NCBI GenBank assembly: GCA_030247885.1
Contig: JAPDRO010000008.1
Location: 372,001-436,000, forward strand
Reading direction: 5' to 3'
Source of the DNA: Taxawa tesnikishii (nom. ined.)
Taxonomy: Eukaryota > Ascomycota > Dothideomycetes > Dothideales
Length of the DNA: 64,000 bases
A program made the position numbers and the translations under genes. Under the pieces are notes generated by a model. The model was not told where the DNA came from. It saw only the letters and a list, made by a program, of their open reading frames with translations, and searched no databases. Positions 46,101 to 59,136 of this stretch are shown here, piece after piece; the stretch's first letter is position 1, and each line of letters opens with the position of its first letter.

Positions 46101-46636
46101 CGTGACGAAGGCGGTGGTCTCGTTATTGTTGATTTGATGTGATTTGATGTGATTTGATGTGATTTGATGGGAGTTAGCTGGTGTCACAATTCAGAATGAT
46201 GAATGCGCTGGAAGCAAAAATCAAGTACGCGCCGCAATGGTACGATAGTACTGTGCAGTGATGATGGTGGAGGAAGAGAAGAAGAGAGACGAGACGCTGG
46301 AAAGCTTCCGATTGACCCGCGTCGCGAGTGACGTCGCGTAGAGTACCGTATATACCAACCACCACGTGCGCCACGTGCGCCAAGCACGTGAAAGACGCCA
46401 AGACACTCACGAATCGACCCAGCTAGCTGATCCTTGGGACGCAGCCGGCAACCAAAGGTCCGGCACCACCAGAACCCTATTGACCACTGCGAGAGGAACG
46501 TCAGTTGCATACGCCGATTCAAGCGCTGTGGCCACGTAACACCATTTCGAGGACTTGAGTGAATAGAAGATTACCATACGAGATATGAGACGTGATGATA
46601 TCCAACTCTAAACGCAATATGGACAGACACCACCCT
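46101..46636. other. Intergenic region PFA5 start / myosin stop
   Basis: 536 bases upstream of PFA5 and downstream of the myosin stop, both minus strand. It contains the tandem 10-mer listed separately, and two copies of CCACGTGCG near 46362-46380. No gene seen. Confidence 0.45.
46134..46168. repeat. Tandem 10-bp repeat GATTTGATGT, about 3.5-4 copies
   Basis: Four consecutive units of GATTTGATGT (the last ends GG) lie 34-68 bases upstream of the PFA5 start codon. They are thus probably in its 5' leader or core promoter. On the transcribed strand the unit reads ACATCAAATC. Confidence 0.9.
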
Positions 46637-49600
46637 TCAATGCCTCACAGAAACACCGTTGACCGAACGCCCCATCTGATGCCCCGGATGCCCAGCCCAA
46701 CGCCAGCCTCCCTTCCATCTACAAAAACTCCCCTTTGAGAGACTGCTCTTCCTTGGCGGAACATCGATCTTAATATCCCCGTTGACAGATCCGTTCAGCG
46801 CGGCGGCTGGCAGCGGACCGATCGAGCTACCCCTTCTGCTCCTGACATCTGCATCGCTGAGTGCAGCAAGCGTTCCGCTCCGACGAACGCTTTCCCTTTC
46901 CATGCGCAATCCTTTCCAGCCCTCGAGCTCACGCTCCAGGCGAAGGCTTTTTCTCTCTCCTCCCTCAATTCCCTCTCGGCCCGCTTGGCGGCGAGCTGGT
47001 TGGACGAATCCGAAGCTTGCAGCTCGTCGATGGTCTGTAGAAGCCTCTCGATTTTGTCTCTGGACTTTGACAGATCTTCAGAGAGGAGCTGGCCGGCCTT
47101 GTCGCGACGCTCAATCTGAGCTTGGAGGTCCCGGACGGTGCGGTCGACGTTACGAACACTGCGCGCTTCGACAGTGCGAGTGGTCTCCAAAGACTCCAAC
47201 TGTTTCTCGAGCTGGTGCATGTTGAGTCAGTGATACAGAAGTGTATTGACAAAATTCGCAACGTTTACTCACCTCTTGAATGCGCCCATTCAGGAAGCGA
47301 ACGTCCTGACTTGCGCTAGAATAGCTCTTCGTCTCTAGATCGATGCACTTCAGTTGCAAATCCTTCAGGCTCTTCTCCAGTGCCGCCTTCTCCTTGTGCA
47401 ACCGGACGCTCGTCTCCCTCTCGGTCACGACGTCCCTCTGGATTTCCTGGGCGAGCGCCTCAGCCCTCCTCATCTTGCCAACTGCGGCAGCAGCAATGTC
47501 CTCCTGCTGAGCCAAAGATGACTTGAGCTCAAGCAACTCACGGTCAGTCGACGCTGCATCACGCTTCGATGGGGAGCCGTTTTGGGACAGATCATCTAAA
47601 CGCTCGGCGGCCTCAGCAAGACGGGCTTCAAGACCCTTTCTCTCAGCAATGAGCATGTCTCTCTCTGCTGCGACGTCGTCCACGTTCGTGCGAAGGCTCC
47701 TAACTTGGCTCAGCAGGTTGACGATCTTGCTTTGGGCCTCGTTGTGTGCGTTGACTGCCTCATCGCGGGAGTTCGACAAATCTTGCATTGCGACCTCGAG
47801 ACGCGATTTCTCCTTGGCCCAGGTGGAGCTGTTAAGGACTTCGTCGTCCCATTTGCTTCGGAGCTCCTCCAGCTCATCCCGCAGACGGCTGTTCTCACCA
47901 CGAGCATGGATCACGTTCTCCCGCTCAATGTCAAGCTCGTTGGTCATGTTGGCCAGTTCAGACTGGTACTTCTTCCGCGTCTGCTCCATGGAGGTTTCCT
48001 TGTCTTCGATATCCATGGCACGCTGGGATCGGTAATCCTCCAGCTCGTTCTGCAGGCGTTTCTTGGCTTGTATTGCGCCGTCAAGGTCCGCTGCGAGGTC
48101 CTCGACACGCTCCTCATACTGCTGAGTCTGGCGTTGGAGGTCCTCAACAAGTGCATCCATCTGCTTCCTCTCCGCCATGATCGAAGCACACTGCTCCTCG
48201 GTCTCCCGAGCTTGGGTCTTGGCGAATTGTTCCGCGCGCGACGCCTTGAGGACTGCGATTTCTGCCTGTTCCAGCTTAGAGTAGTATTCATCGGAGCGGG
48301 CCCGGTAGAGGTTGAGGCTTGCTGTGACATCGACAAGCTTAGAAGTTTCGGTGTCCAGTCTGATCTGAAGGTCGGAGAACTCCTGCAGCAGCTGAGCGTG
48401 GCTCGCGGCCTCCTGTTCCCGCTCGTAAGCAAGGTCTTCCAACTCGGACCTCGCGTCTCTCAATTCCATCTCCATGGCAGCCTTGCCGTGCTTCACCTCG
48501 TCGAAAGCAGTCTTGGCGTCTGCGAGCTCGTTGATTACGGCGTTGTGGGAGGAAACAAGTGACTTGCGCGACTGTTCCTGGGAGTTGAGTAGATCGTACA
48601 GTTCCTCGTGCGACTTTGTCTGGACCTCCTTAAGGGTGAGTTGCCCGGTGCGGATGCTGTTCTCGAGCGCAGAAACCTTCTTGGCCGAGTCATCAAGCAT
48701 GTCATGTAGTCTGAAGTTTTCGCGCTCCAACTTCTGCACTCTGCGGAGGGATGGGCTCTCTTCCTGCCAACCATTCTTGGATGGGCTACGGTCAAGCTGT
48801 GCCTGCAGGTGTCTGGTCTGCATTTCAGACATCTGAAGCTGGTTCTGGAGCAACTCAAGCTCTGCAGCGAGGTCCATGCGATTGTTGAATGCAATTGTGT
48901 TGTCGGTGCGGTCTGAGCGAGCGGAGTCGTTGGTGGCATTGCTGATGTGGCGCTGGTTGGAAGGCGTGTTTGGAGTTGGGGAGAAGGGCTTCCTAGCTTC
49001 GAGATCACGTCGGAAGTGGATTGGAGAGCCGCGAGCGTTCACTTGTGACGAGTTCATCTCTTCAAGCAGAGCGCGCTTGGTGTTGACGTGGCGCATGTCA
49101 TTCTCCTGCATGTCGTCCAGATGCTGGAGGCGGATGTCTTCGAGCTGGGCTTCGGCACGAGCGACACGCTCATTGGCAACACGAAGAGCCTGCTGGGTTG
49201 CGTCCAGCTTCTGTGCAAGGTCGATTGTCCGCGTGAGATCTGGCTTGGCGGCATTGGCGCCGTCCAGGTTCATCATGTGGTCCTTCATCTCGGGATCAAA
49301 GACTTTCTGGAGCAATGCAAGCTGCTGGTGACAATCTGCAAGCTCAGCGTTAGCAGTGTCAAGAGCAGCTTGCACCGTACGTGTGTTCGCTTGAGCCTGG
49401 TTGCGCAGTGTCCTTTCGGTCTCCAATTTGCGGTTCGCGTCCGCAAGCTGCAAATTGATGGTCGAGGAAGCCTGCTCGGCGTGGCGTGTTGTCCGGTGTT
49501 CCCTATCAACTTCATGATTGAGATCTTCCAAACTCAGAGCGAGCTTCTCCTTCTGCTTCTCCAAGGACGTGATTGTAAGCTGTGCGTCCTCGAGTTGCCT

Positions 49601-52600
49601 CAAGAGCCGCTTGGCCTCTTCTTCGACTCTGGTCTTGTCGGCAGTCAGCTGGGTAATCCGAGTACGCTGCGTATCGGTGGCACGCGAGTTCGACCGGGCG
49701 ACTTCTAGGTTCTTTTGCTGGACTTTGTTGAGAAGAGCTCGGTTGTCGTTTTCGGAAGCTGTCAAGCGACCTTTATGGTGACTAGTTCACGCTCGAGGCG
49801 TTCCTTATGCTGGTCGTGATGAAGCTTGAATGCGTCTGAATCAGAGATCATCTGCTTCAAGCGCTGGACCTCGCCTGCTAGCTGGGTCCGTTCCGACTCT
49901 AGCTGCTCGACCTGACGATCTTTGGCTTCCAGATCACGGCGGAGCAAGGCTTGTCGTTCGTTGGCTTGACGAGCCACGTTCCGCTCAACGGCGGCTTCAG
50001 CATCGATCTTAGCTTCTTGAAGCTCGATGAACTGCTTACGTAGCTTCTGGAGCTCTGTTTGATACTCCCTGCGCTCTTTCTCCGCAACAGCACGAGCTTC
50101 AGTTGCACGTCTCATCACGTCAGACTGCACGTACATCTCTTTTTCAATCGTGACCTTTGAATCATTGAGAGCCTCGTATTCGCGCTTCAGGTCCTCGTAC
50201 TCGCTCGCGGCAATTCTCTTGACATCGTCGCGAGACTGGCGCTCTCTGCTGAGCTCTGTCTGGACCTGGAAAAGTTCCGACTTGAGATCATGGATTTGGC
50301 TTTCCAGTATTTCTGCCTGCGCGTTCGCTGCCGTTTGATCCTCGAGGGCACGCTTGGCATCTGCTGCTTCGCGCTGGAGCTGCACCTGCTGCGACTTCAT
50401 AGCCTCCATCTCAGCCAACGTCTGCCGAAGACGATCCTGGATGCTGTCGTGCTTGGTAGTAAGCTGATGCTTCTCCTCTTCGAAACGCTTACGATCGTCC
50501 TGGAAACGTTTCAGGTCGGTCTTCAAGATGGCAAGTTCGCTGTCTTTTCTCCGGATGAGATCCTCGAAGCTCGTCGAGGTAGCTGAGAGGTCTGCCATCT
50601 GTTGTCGCACCGAGCGGTTCTCGTCCAAGAGTTCCTTGATTTGCTTCTTCGAGCCTTGCAACTCCTTGGTCGTGTTGGCCAGTTTGATGTCGAGCTCCTG
50701 ATCGTTCTGAAGAAGTTTCGCTTCCAGTTCTTGTAGCTTACGATCCTTAAGACTCATGTGAGACTTTAGCATCTTGATTTCCTGGCTTAGACTCTCCTCA
50801 ATTTGGCTTCGCTGCGAGCGGCTGCTCTCCAGTTCCACAAGCTGAACGTCCAGCTCCGAAATGCGTGCATGCAAATCGTTCTTCTCTCCTTCCAGTCTGC
50901 TGATGATGGCTCCGGCCTGCTCCAACTGTCTTTGCCAGGCTTCTGTCTGCTCTTCGGACCTTCTTTTCGCCTCCATCAGAGCGTCGATCTGCTCTTCCAA
51001 ACCGTCTTGGTCTTCCAAGGCGCCTTGTAGCTTTTCTGTCAGTTCAGTTTCCCTGTCCTGCAACCGCTTAAAGATCTCTTCCTTATCCAGTGCCAGAGCA
51101 CGTTCGCTTTCGAGAGTTTGCTGGATCCGTTGAATCTCAGTCTCTGCGCGACGACGGTCCTCCTCGACCCTAAGCCGGTCCTCTTCGTCTTGCTGGAGCT
51201 TTTCTTGCAGTTTCTTGATTTCCTCCTCGCGCTTCTTGACTTCGTTGGACTGACGAGTGGCGCCCAGGAGAGGCCTCATCCTTACAAAGAGCCGCCACCA
51301 AGGATTGGCTTGCATATTCAGGTAAACCTGGAAGTTCTGTTGAATGATTTTTGCGGCTTCAGCTCTGTACAGTCGTTTATGTGCGAGCCTACGCTGGATG
51401 TAACCACGCGCGACTGACTGGAAGCGGCCCATGATCTCCTGATGAGTGTATCGCGCTGTTCTTCCAGCTCGGCCAGCACACCAGCACGGAAGAATACCTT
51501 GGTAAGACCGACTCGGAACCACGAAGGATCGAGATTTAGTTTCTCTAGGATAATCTTTGCGGCCGCCTGGCCATCCATGAAGCCTGTGGGCATGTGTGGA
51601 CACAACACCTCATAGCGAGCACGGAACTCTGCAAAAGGCAGCCTGTTGGGGAAACCGGTTCTCGCAATACGGATACCCTCAAGCACACCGTTACAACGGA
51701 GCTGATCCAAAACAAGGGGAGCGCTGAATTGCTTCGGACGTTTCTTGTGGTTTGGCAGGATGCATCGTACGAAGTGTGGGTGCGTGGAGTGAAGTTGGGT
51801 CATTAGGGTAGATACGCCCTCCTTGTGTCTCTGGGCGACTGTTCGGAACAACCCTTTCTTCACTCGGCTTCGCGATGCGCCACTGTCGTCCTCCATGTCC
51901 GCACAGTCGGCGAACAGATTCGCGGTGTGCTTGTTGGTGGAGGCTGCAAGTAATCGAGTGACGTTGTCGTTGAGAGGGTCCTTGTTCTTCTCGAGCCATC
52001 CTTCTGTGGAGTATTCCACCTCAGCTGCGTAATGGGTGAGCAGGAAGCCCTGCGTCAGGAGAGATCTGCGGTACTTGGGTGTTTTCCGGTCCCACAAGGA
52101 ATGTAGCTTGTCGGTGAAAGAGCGGTCTGTAGCCTTTGGCATGACGGAATCCTCATCCAAACACGAAAAGATACCGATCGGGTTGGTCAGCTCAATCAGA
52201 TCGATGGTTGGTTGGAGATCCCGACCGAAGTCAATGAATTTCCACTCGATCTGTTCCCTAGCATACTCCTCTTGCTCCAGGACAAACATGTGGTGATTGA
52301 AGAATTGTTGCAGCTTCTCGTTCGTATAGTTGATGCAGAGCTGCTCGAAGCTGTTCTCCTCGAAGATCTCGAAACCTGCGATATCCAGAACGCCGATGAA
52401 ATGAGTGTCATCGGAGCTGATACCGGTACGATCAAGCTGCTTGTTGATGCGGTTGACTAGATCGCCGAACCCACGCTCGTACATACCCTTGGCCAGGGCG
52501 TCAATGGCCAAGCGAACCTGTTCCGGTGTTTGGACTTTTTCGACCCATTCTCTTCCAGCCTTTACACGCGGATGTAGCAAGGCTTTGACGAAAGGTTCAA

Positions 52601-54070
52601 CAGGAATGCCTGCAAGCCTACAGAAATTCTCCACAGAGGCCATAGACGCAGGTGGAAGCGCCGCTTGATCGCCGCGGAGAGACTCTCGAGCTACGTGAAT
52701 ATTACCAAGATGCAGAACGCTAGCAACCGTTTGCAAAATGGCTCGCTGGTCCTTCTCCGAGAAGCCCATCACATGGAACGCTTCAATGAGCATATTCCAT
52801 TCCTCTTCATCTGAAACACCGGAGATTGTGTCATTGCCATGCTTGGTGTACTCGAAGTCCTCTAGGTCAAGGTCTCCGAGAAGGAAGTCCTGCCTCATAG
52901 CTCGTTGAGCGCCTCGAAGCAACTGATAGAAGATGTGGTAGTTCCTTTCGTGCGAGTTCTGTCTAATGACTCTGCTCTTCTCCAGAAGGTACCAGTCTAT
53001 GAAAGCTCCGGCAATTTGTCCTGCTCGCGAGAATTCTATGCGGATGAACTTTCCAAAACGTGACGAGTTGTGGTTCCGTACCGTTTGTGCATTACCGAAG
53101 GCTTCAAGGATTGGGTTTGCGCGGAGGATCTGCTCGGATAGATTCGAAATCTGCCTGCCTCCGGACCTCGCTCGCGGTGTATCCGAGTTGGCGACTGCTG
53201 CAAGATACTGGATGACCTTCTTCGTGTTCTCAGTCTTACCAGCACCTGACTCTCCAGTGATCAGGATACTCTGGTTTGTTCCCTCATCAACTAGGTTTCG
53301 GAATGCTTCGTCGGCCATTGCAAAAATGTGTGGCTTCGTATCTTCCCGACTTCTGCCTTTGTACATGTTGATGTAGTCGCGCCCATAGATTGGTAGAGGG
53401 CAGTAAGGGTTGACGGTGACAAGGAAAAGGCCGGAGTAAGTGTAGATGAGATCTGCCTGGTATCTCATGTGCAGGTTATGCACCACGGACGGCTCGTTCA
53501 GGTGTGTCAATTCCGCCATATCGTCGGCCTTGTCAAATTTCGCAGGATTGACCTTGTCAACATCTTCGTTGTTGACATCCCGTTGCTGGCCAGAATTAGT
53601 CAGGGGTTCGTTGCTCTTCTCTTGCGTACTTACACTGCCGTCGTCGCACTGGACGCGTAGCATGCCACCCCAAGCTCTTCGATAACCCAACCGCGGACGA
53701 AGGCGGTTTCTGAATCTCGTAGCCAGACATATCTCTTCCCAGAGAAGTCATTTTCTCCCTCTATCCCTCCGACTTTTTCTGCTGCGCCATCCACGGCCTC
53801 GGTGTGAATGAACTTGGGCGCAAACGTGCCGGGACTACCGGCTCTCACTGAGCTGCGTTTCGACGCCGTCCTGTTCAGAGAGCCGAGTCCAAAATCTGCT
53901 GCTAGTGATTGGTTCCTGGAGTGGCCCCCAATAGGCGGAGACAACGGCGACGTGATTGTTGAAGATTTCGATCGTGCGTGGCCAGGAGGCGGTCCTGGTG
54001 AAGGAGACGCATTGCCCCGACCAAAGGGACTGTTCCTCCACCTTGGGCCGTTCGGAGCCTGAGATGCCAT
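46637..54070 (-). CDS. myoB: Class II (conventional) myosin heavy chain
   Basis: This is the actomyosin motor of the septation ring, class II, as in Aspergillus MyoB and yeast Myo1. Exons 54070-53634, 53585-47273 and 47211-46637 give about 2,442 aa. The N-terminal extension is Ser/Pro-rich (MASQAPNGPRWRNSPFG), then an SH3-like fold (KRYVWLRDSETAFVRGWV). The motor has P-loop GESGAGKT, switch I NHNSSRFGKF, switch II DIAGFEIFE and actin-binding segments. Two IQ-like motifs (FQSVARGYIQRRL; AAKIIQQNFQVYL) precede about 1,500 residues of coiled coil. Four single-base losses are evident: C run 53668-53671, CC 51438-51439, CC 49770-49771 and T run 46948-46952. The exon sum is a multiple of three only with all four. 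If one more base is lost at 46723-46727, the true stop would be at 46719. Confidence 0.93.
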
Positions 54071-54737
54071 GATCGCTTACCCAAGACCCTCCTCTTGCTG
54101 TTTCCGAGCGCTGTTGGTCGCTGTCGTGCGTCGGATTCAGTGCGACATGTCTCGATTATCAAAGGGGAAAGGGAATAACGGCGTCTACAAGAAACGAATG
54201 TATTCACAATCAGGGAATTACGATACGCACGGACTGGGCGCGTAGGAGTTGAGGGTAAGAGAGGCCGTTTGCACAAATATACCATGTTCCTGGTCCATCG
54301 GCGTCGGAGTAAATAGTCAAGTAAACAAACGCGGGAGCAGCCGCACCTTAGCGTAGTAAAGGTCTTGGCGCGGCTCTTTCCTGATCGGAATTGAAATAAG
54401 GAAGTCGACGACACAGAGCGACACCACCAACTGTCGCGCATCAAGTTTGACTTGCTTGCTCGTGACTGAAGCGTCATCACCGGCCTTCCTTCACGTGTTC
54501 GTGTACTCACCGTCCCAGATCTTCGCGACTGGAGCCTCTACCCGAGTGCTTTATCTGGTTTCACGAGAGAACAAGTACGCGCCGGCAGTACCTCTTTGAC
54601 TAGCGGCTCGTCCAGATCTCCATCTTCATCTCCATCAGTCGCTAGGTGAATGCGGCTTCTCCTACGCTTTACCTTGGGTAGGGAGAGAACGATTCATCGA
54701 CAGAGTTGGACTTGTATCGCGACTCACGCGCAACATC
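54071..54737. other. Divergent promoter region myosin II / ZFC3H1-like gene
   Basis: 667 bases between divergent start codons. No repeat or RNA gene noticed. Confidence 0.5.
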
Positions 54738-57700
54738 ATGGCCAATCACCCGTACATGCCGAACTTTGATCCCTATCAAGGGTATCAACCTCCTTCATTT
54801 CCTACGTCCAGTGCAGCACAATCACAGGCTGTCCCTCCTGTGTCTTCTTACAACGCTACTCCTGTGTCTGACGTGCCATCTATGGCCATTCCGGGGCTGC
54901 AGCCAAATGCTGTATTGCCTCCTGAGCTACAGGCGCTGAATATCACTCCACAGCAAGTCGCTGCGCTCCTGTCATCTCTGCAAGCTGGCTTGTTGCCCTT
55001 GCCCCCACCTCTACCGCAAGTTAGCAATGGCGCGTACGCGAGCATGCCAGTTGCGCCTCCGCCTTTCCCTTTCCAACCGTCTCGAAACGCAGAAGCAGGA
55101 TACAATGTGTCTTCCCAAAAGCAAGAGAACGGAAACTTGAACGAGAGACCTGTGGCCAACAATGCAAGACTGAGCGACATCATGGACTTGGATCGGGAAG
55201 AGGGAGAACTCAGTGAGAGCGGGAAGCCGTCCGGCTTCGTGCGTCCTCCGCCAACAGGACCTAGGAAGCGGAAACTCACACCGCCAGCCAGTGGCAGAAA
55301 TAACCAGCCGTTTGGCGATGCCAGGAACGGTAAGAAAAAGCGGAAAGGCCGTGCTGCTGGCCAGACTGCCCAGCCGAGTGCCCAGGCAGTGGAACAACAT
55401 CCAGCGCAAACTGCGTCCCTTCAGTCTGGTAACGCCGCTGGTGTTACCTTCGGCCGAGACTTTAACTTAACAACTGCGGATGTCCAAAAGCCAAACGATC
55501 TGGGGCATTCATCAATACCCGGTTTGGTGGGTGTAGATGTCTCTGCGCGGGCCATGGACCGCCATCCAGCAGATCCCGCCGCTCTTCAATCACAGAAAGA
55601 GAAAGTCTTGCCTTTTGTCTCAGCCGTTCATTCTTCGGGGTACACTTTTGCCGATTTGGCTTGCGAACTTTCAAACCAAAAACCTTTGCACGACATCTAC
55701 AAAGGACTGCACATTCCTACAACGCCTCCGAATGTTCCTCTTCCCAGTCTCGTGGAGACAAATCGTTCGCAACGTTCGATTGCATTGCCAGAGTCTTCGC
55801 CACTTGATCATAGGCAAACCGATGGCGCGTCTTCTCCAAAAGCAAAATCAACGAAAGCGTCGGACGTATCTTTATCCAGTAAACCCCTGGAAACGGCATT
55901 AAGAAAAACGTGAGCTCAATTAAGCCAGGGCCTCCCAAGCCCAGCACTCCAATGGACAGGAAAGACTATCTCGCTCGCTTGCAGGCGGCCAAGACGAAGA
56001 AGACTGAGCCAGCGGCGCCGAAGGTGTCACCTGATGTTGCCGTGCACACTGCGCAGCCTACTGTTCCTGCTCATGTAGCCAACCTGTCAAGTGCAGAGCA
56101 ATCTGCTGCCAATACGCCGCCACTCTCTCAGGCTACCGCTCGTGGTGCCAACGTTGCAGAGAAACAGAACCAGAGTACCGAACTTGTTCGCAAGAAGATG
56201 GAAGCGTTGAAAGCGACGAGGCAACATTTGGCTCGAGTGAATACACCATCAATCGTCGCTCGAGATGAAGATACTCAGTCGGAACCTATAGATACATCTT
56301 CGCTCAATCCTACGCCGCAACCCGTTGACCTGCCAGAAGCAGTTCGCTCGAATCGAGCACATAGCAGTGCCGATGTTGGATCACCAAAGTCGCACGCCGT
56401 CGAAGTTGGCCTTGCCCCACCTGCCGTTTCCTCCCACATGCCTGGTCTTACTCAGACCGTGCCTCACAGCATCATACCAGGGCTATACATGGCTATTTCG
56501 CACGTATCATCCTCAGCCGCTGCAACCGTTCCAAACCAACCGCTTGAACTCAATGCAGTTCAGAATGCTCCATCAGCACGTGCCCTGACAGGCCCAGCTC
56601 TAGATGCACCACAAACCTTGTCTTCACCGCAGTCGCCTGTGCAAAAAGACGTCCAGCCGAACGAAGGCGTTGCTTCCACAATCGCGTCGGAAGACAAGCC
56701 AAACAGGCATGCACGCCGGACGGCTGCTGATATGAACGAGCCTGATGTCTCTATTGTCCGCACTGTATCCGGGCGCCCATTCGGCCAGAGCAGACACGAC
56801 AACGGCCTTGAGCACATGATTATCGACATTAGCGAAGACGACAACACTGACGGAGAGGTCGATATGGAATTGGATGAAGAGGATCCCGCTTCCATTCCTA
56901 CAATGGGTACTATGACGCAAAAGCAAACAAGTATTCGCGAACTACCGACGTTGCGCGACTTTCCTGCACGCTCAACTTTCAACAGCGCTCCCAGCACGTC
57001 GGGCGTGTCCACTCCGATCGTCGGCACACCTGGCACCATCCGTGATACGGAAGAGCTGAAACGCAAAGAACAGGAGATAGCCGAGATGAACTTGCGTATC
57101 AAGGCATACGAGCAACGCAAGGCTGCTATGAAAGCGAGAACACAAGTGCAACAAAGTCGTCCACAGACACCTAGCGCCTCAAAAGTTTCACCGCTCGCCC
57201 ATCCCAGCTCCGGAGGAGCACTACCTGCATCGGTGCCGACTGAAGGGCCGGCTGTTTCGGACAAAATTCCCACGGTTGGTGCGGCACTTGTCGACAACGC
57301 TACAAAGGAACAGGTGCCCAAAGCGGGTGCTCTCGCCCATGGCTCAGAGTCAGAGAGTGTTGTTCAGACGACCCCTCAACCAGCTGTTCCGCCAAATGCC
57401 ATCACTTCGTCTCCGGTGTCAGTACCATCCAATGCGCATGTTGTCGGCACAACACGTTCGGATAGACGCACGAGGCTTCAGTCCGACCTTTCTGCCCGTG
57501 ATCTAAAGATAAGCAGCCAGAAGGCGAAGCTTGAAGAAATGCGTAGACAGATGGCCGAAATGGAGATGCAATACGAGCGGGACATGAAGCAGCAGCAGCA
57601 ACTCAGGCAAGAGCTTGAAGGTCTTGACATTAACACGGATGGTATGACAGGGGCTGAGATGCAGGCGAAGAAGGATGAAATAGACCAGCAGCAGCAGCAA

Positions 57701-59136
57701 CAACAACAGCAGCTGCTAGACTCTCAACCCACTACTGAATCCGACGTCTCCTCTCTCAACCGTCATGAAGTCAACGTGGAACCTATCGACCTACATCCAG
57801 CCGAATCGACGCCCACGGAAGAAGAGGCAGAACCATCTGCAGCTATGTCATCAGCGATGCGGCCTTCGTCACCAGGAGCTGATTCGATGGCGGTAGAGGA
57901 AGGTCCGAGTCTGTCCGAGGATAGCAGCGATGAGGACGAAGTTTTCGAAAGCACACCTCAAGAGGTTACAGACGAAGCAATTGCTCAGGAGCCGCTGAAG
58001 GGACCAGAGATCGCGAGCTCGCCAAACGCGGCGCAGGGTCTTGACACGCATGAAGACGCCGACATGGATGTATACGCCCCAGACCCTTCTCAACTCGAGC
58101 CGGCTTCCCCAGAAAGCGACGGTTCATCGTCTATGGACATGTCCAGCGATACATCATCCGAGTCAGACACCGACGACCATAGTCCAGAAGTTGATGAAGA
58201 GGATACTCACTTGAAGCAGAATGAACAGCAAGCACGACCTTCTGAAAAGCCGGAGACAGTTCCTACTGAACCTGAATATGAATATGCTGAGCAGACTAGT
58301 GATGTCGCCGCTGTCATTGTCCTGCCGAAACAACCGTCGCTGTCGCAGGATGCCACTTCCGAAAATGTCGCCGCGATCTCTGATGTAGGCGGTGCAGCTA
58401 ACCCTGAACAGTATAATGTGACCGATGATCTAGCTCCCGAGTTGCAGCCTATGCGCGAACAGCAGATGGCGGTCGAAACTGCGGTGAGTCAAGCTCGTTG
58501 CGTCTCTACGCACTACTAACTCGGGCTCGTGCCTAGGATGTCAGCCAGACGCATCCGTTGGCCAGGAAGTACTATCAACCTTACCGAAGCCCACTCACGA
58601 TGTTCAAGAAGTATCGTTTCCATCCAGAATACTTGTCTACTGTGGAGAATGGCTACCGGTCTATGACGTACAGTCATCAGATCGATGCTGAGAAGCCCCT
58701 GTGCCAGTTTGAAGCGGCAGGCGGCGTCTGCAATGATACAGCTTGCGACGGCCAGCACTTCCGTGACATGGCAATATCTGGTTCGTGCAAAATTGCACCT
58801 TTGTCTCTTTCTACACCTCATCTTTCGTCTCGCTTCTTTTCTTCCCGAATCACTCATGCTGCTTTCATCCTACCAAATCTTCATTGTCCCGTTGGATGGT
58901 CGCTGACGTGAGGTACTAACCATACAGACAACCAGATGCTGATTCAGATGGGCACGAAATCGGCAAATCCTGGAAATACTACTGAAGAGTTTGGCCGCTA
59001 CAACGAAGGCCTCCGGCAGTTTGTGCGAGAGCTGCGAGTCCAAAACGTAACTGACGGAGAAGCGATTGCGCAACGTATCGCACAGTATCGTAGGGATTTC
59101 CTAAAGGACCCTTACAATGTCTTGAATCTTGGGTAA
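54738..59136 (+). CDS. ZFC3H1/Red1-like zinc-finger protein (putative nuclear exosome adaptor)
   Basis: Exons 54738-58483, 58537-58780 and 58928-59136 give about 1,399 aa. The C-terminus matches the zf-C3H1 family of human ZFC3H1 and fission-yeast Red1, scaffolds that deliver RNAs to the nuclear exosome with Mtr4. It reads YRSPLTMFKKYRFHPEYL, TYSHQIDAEKPL and the finger CQFEAAGGVCNDTACDGQH. The rest is mostly disordered: a Pro/Gln-rich start (MANHPYMPNFDPYQGY), a segment DIMDLDREEGELSESG and basic nuclear signals (GPRKRKL, GKKKRKGR). A coiled coil sits near residues 920-1000 with a glutamine run (57688-57712), then a strongly acidic region. One base is missing in the A run 55904-55908. The exosome role is inferred from the family. 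Confidence 0.82.

Noticed and set aside
47705-48562. A 285-codon plus-strand frame opposite the myosin coiled coil
   Set aside because: Antisense to coiled-coil codons (GAG/CTC-rich), which rarely give stops on the reverse strand. Composition is Leu-rich without domain.
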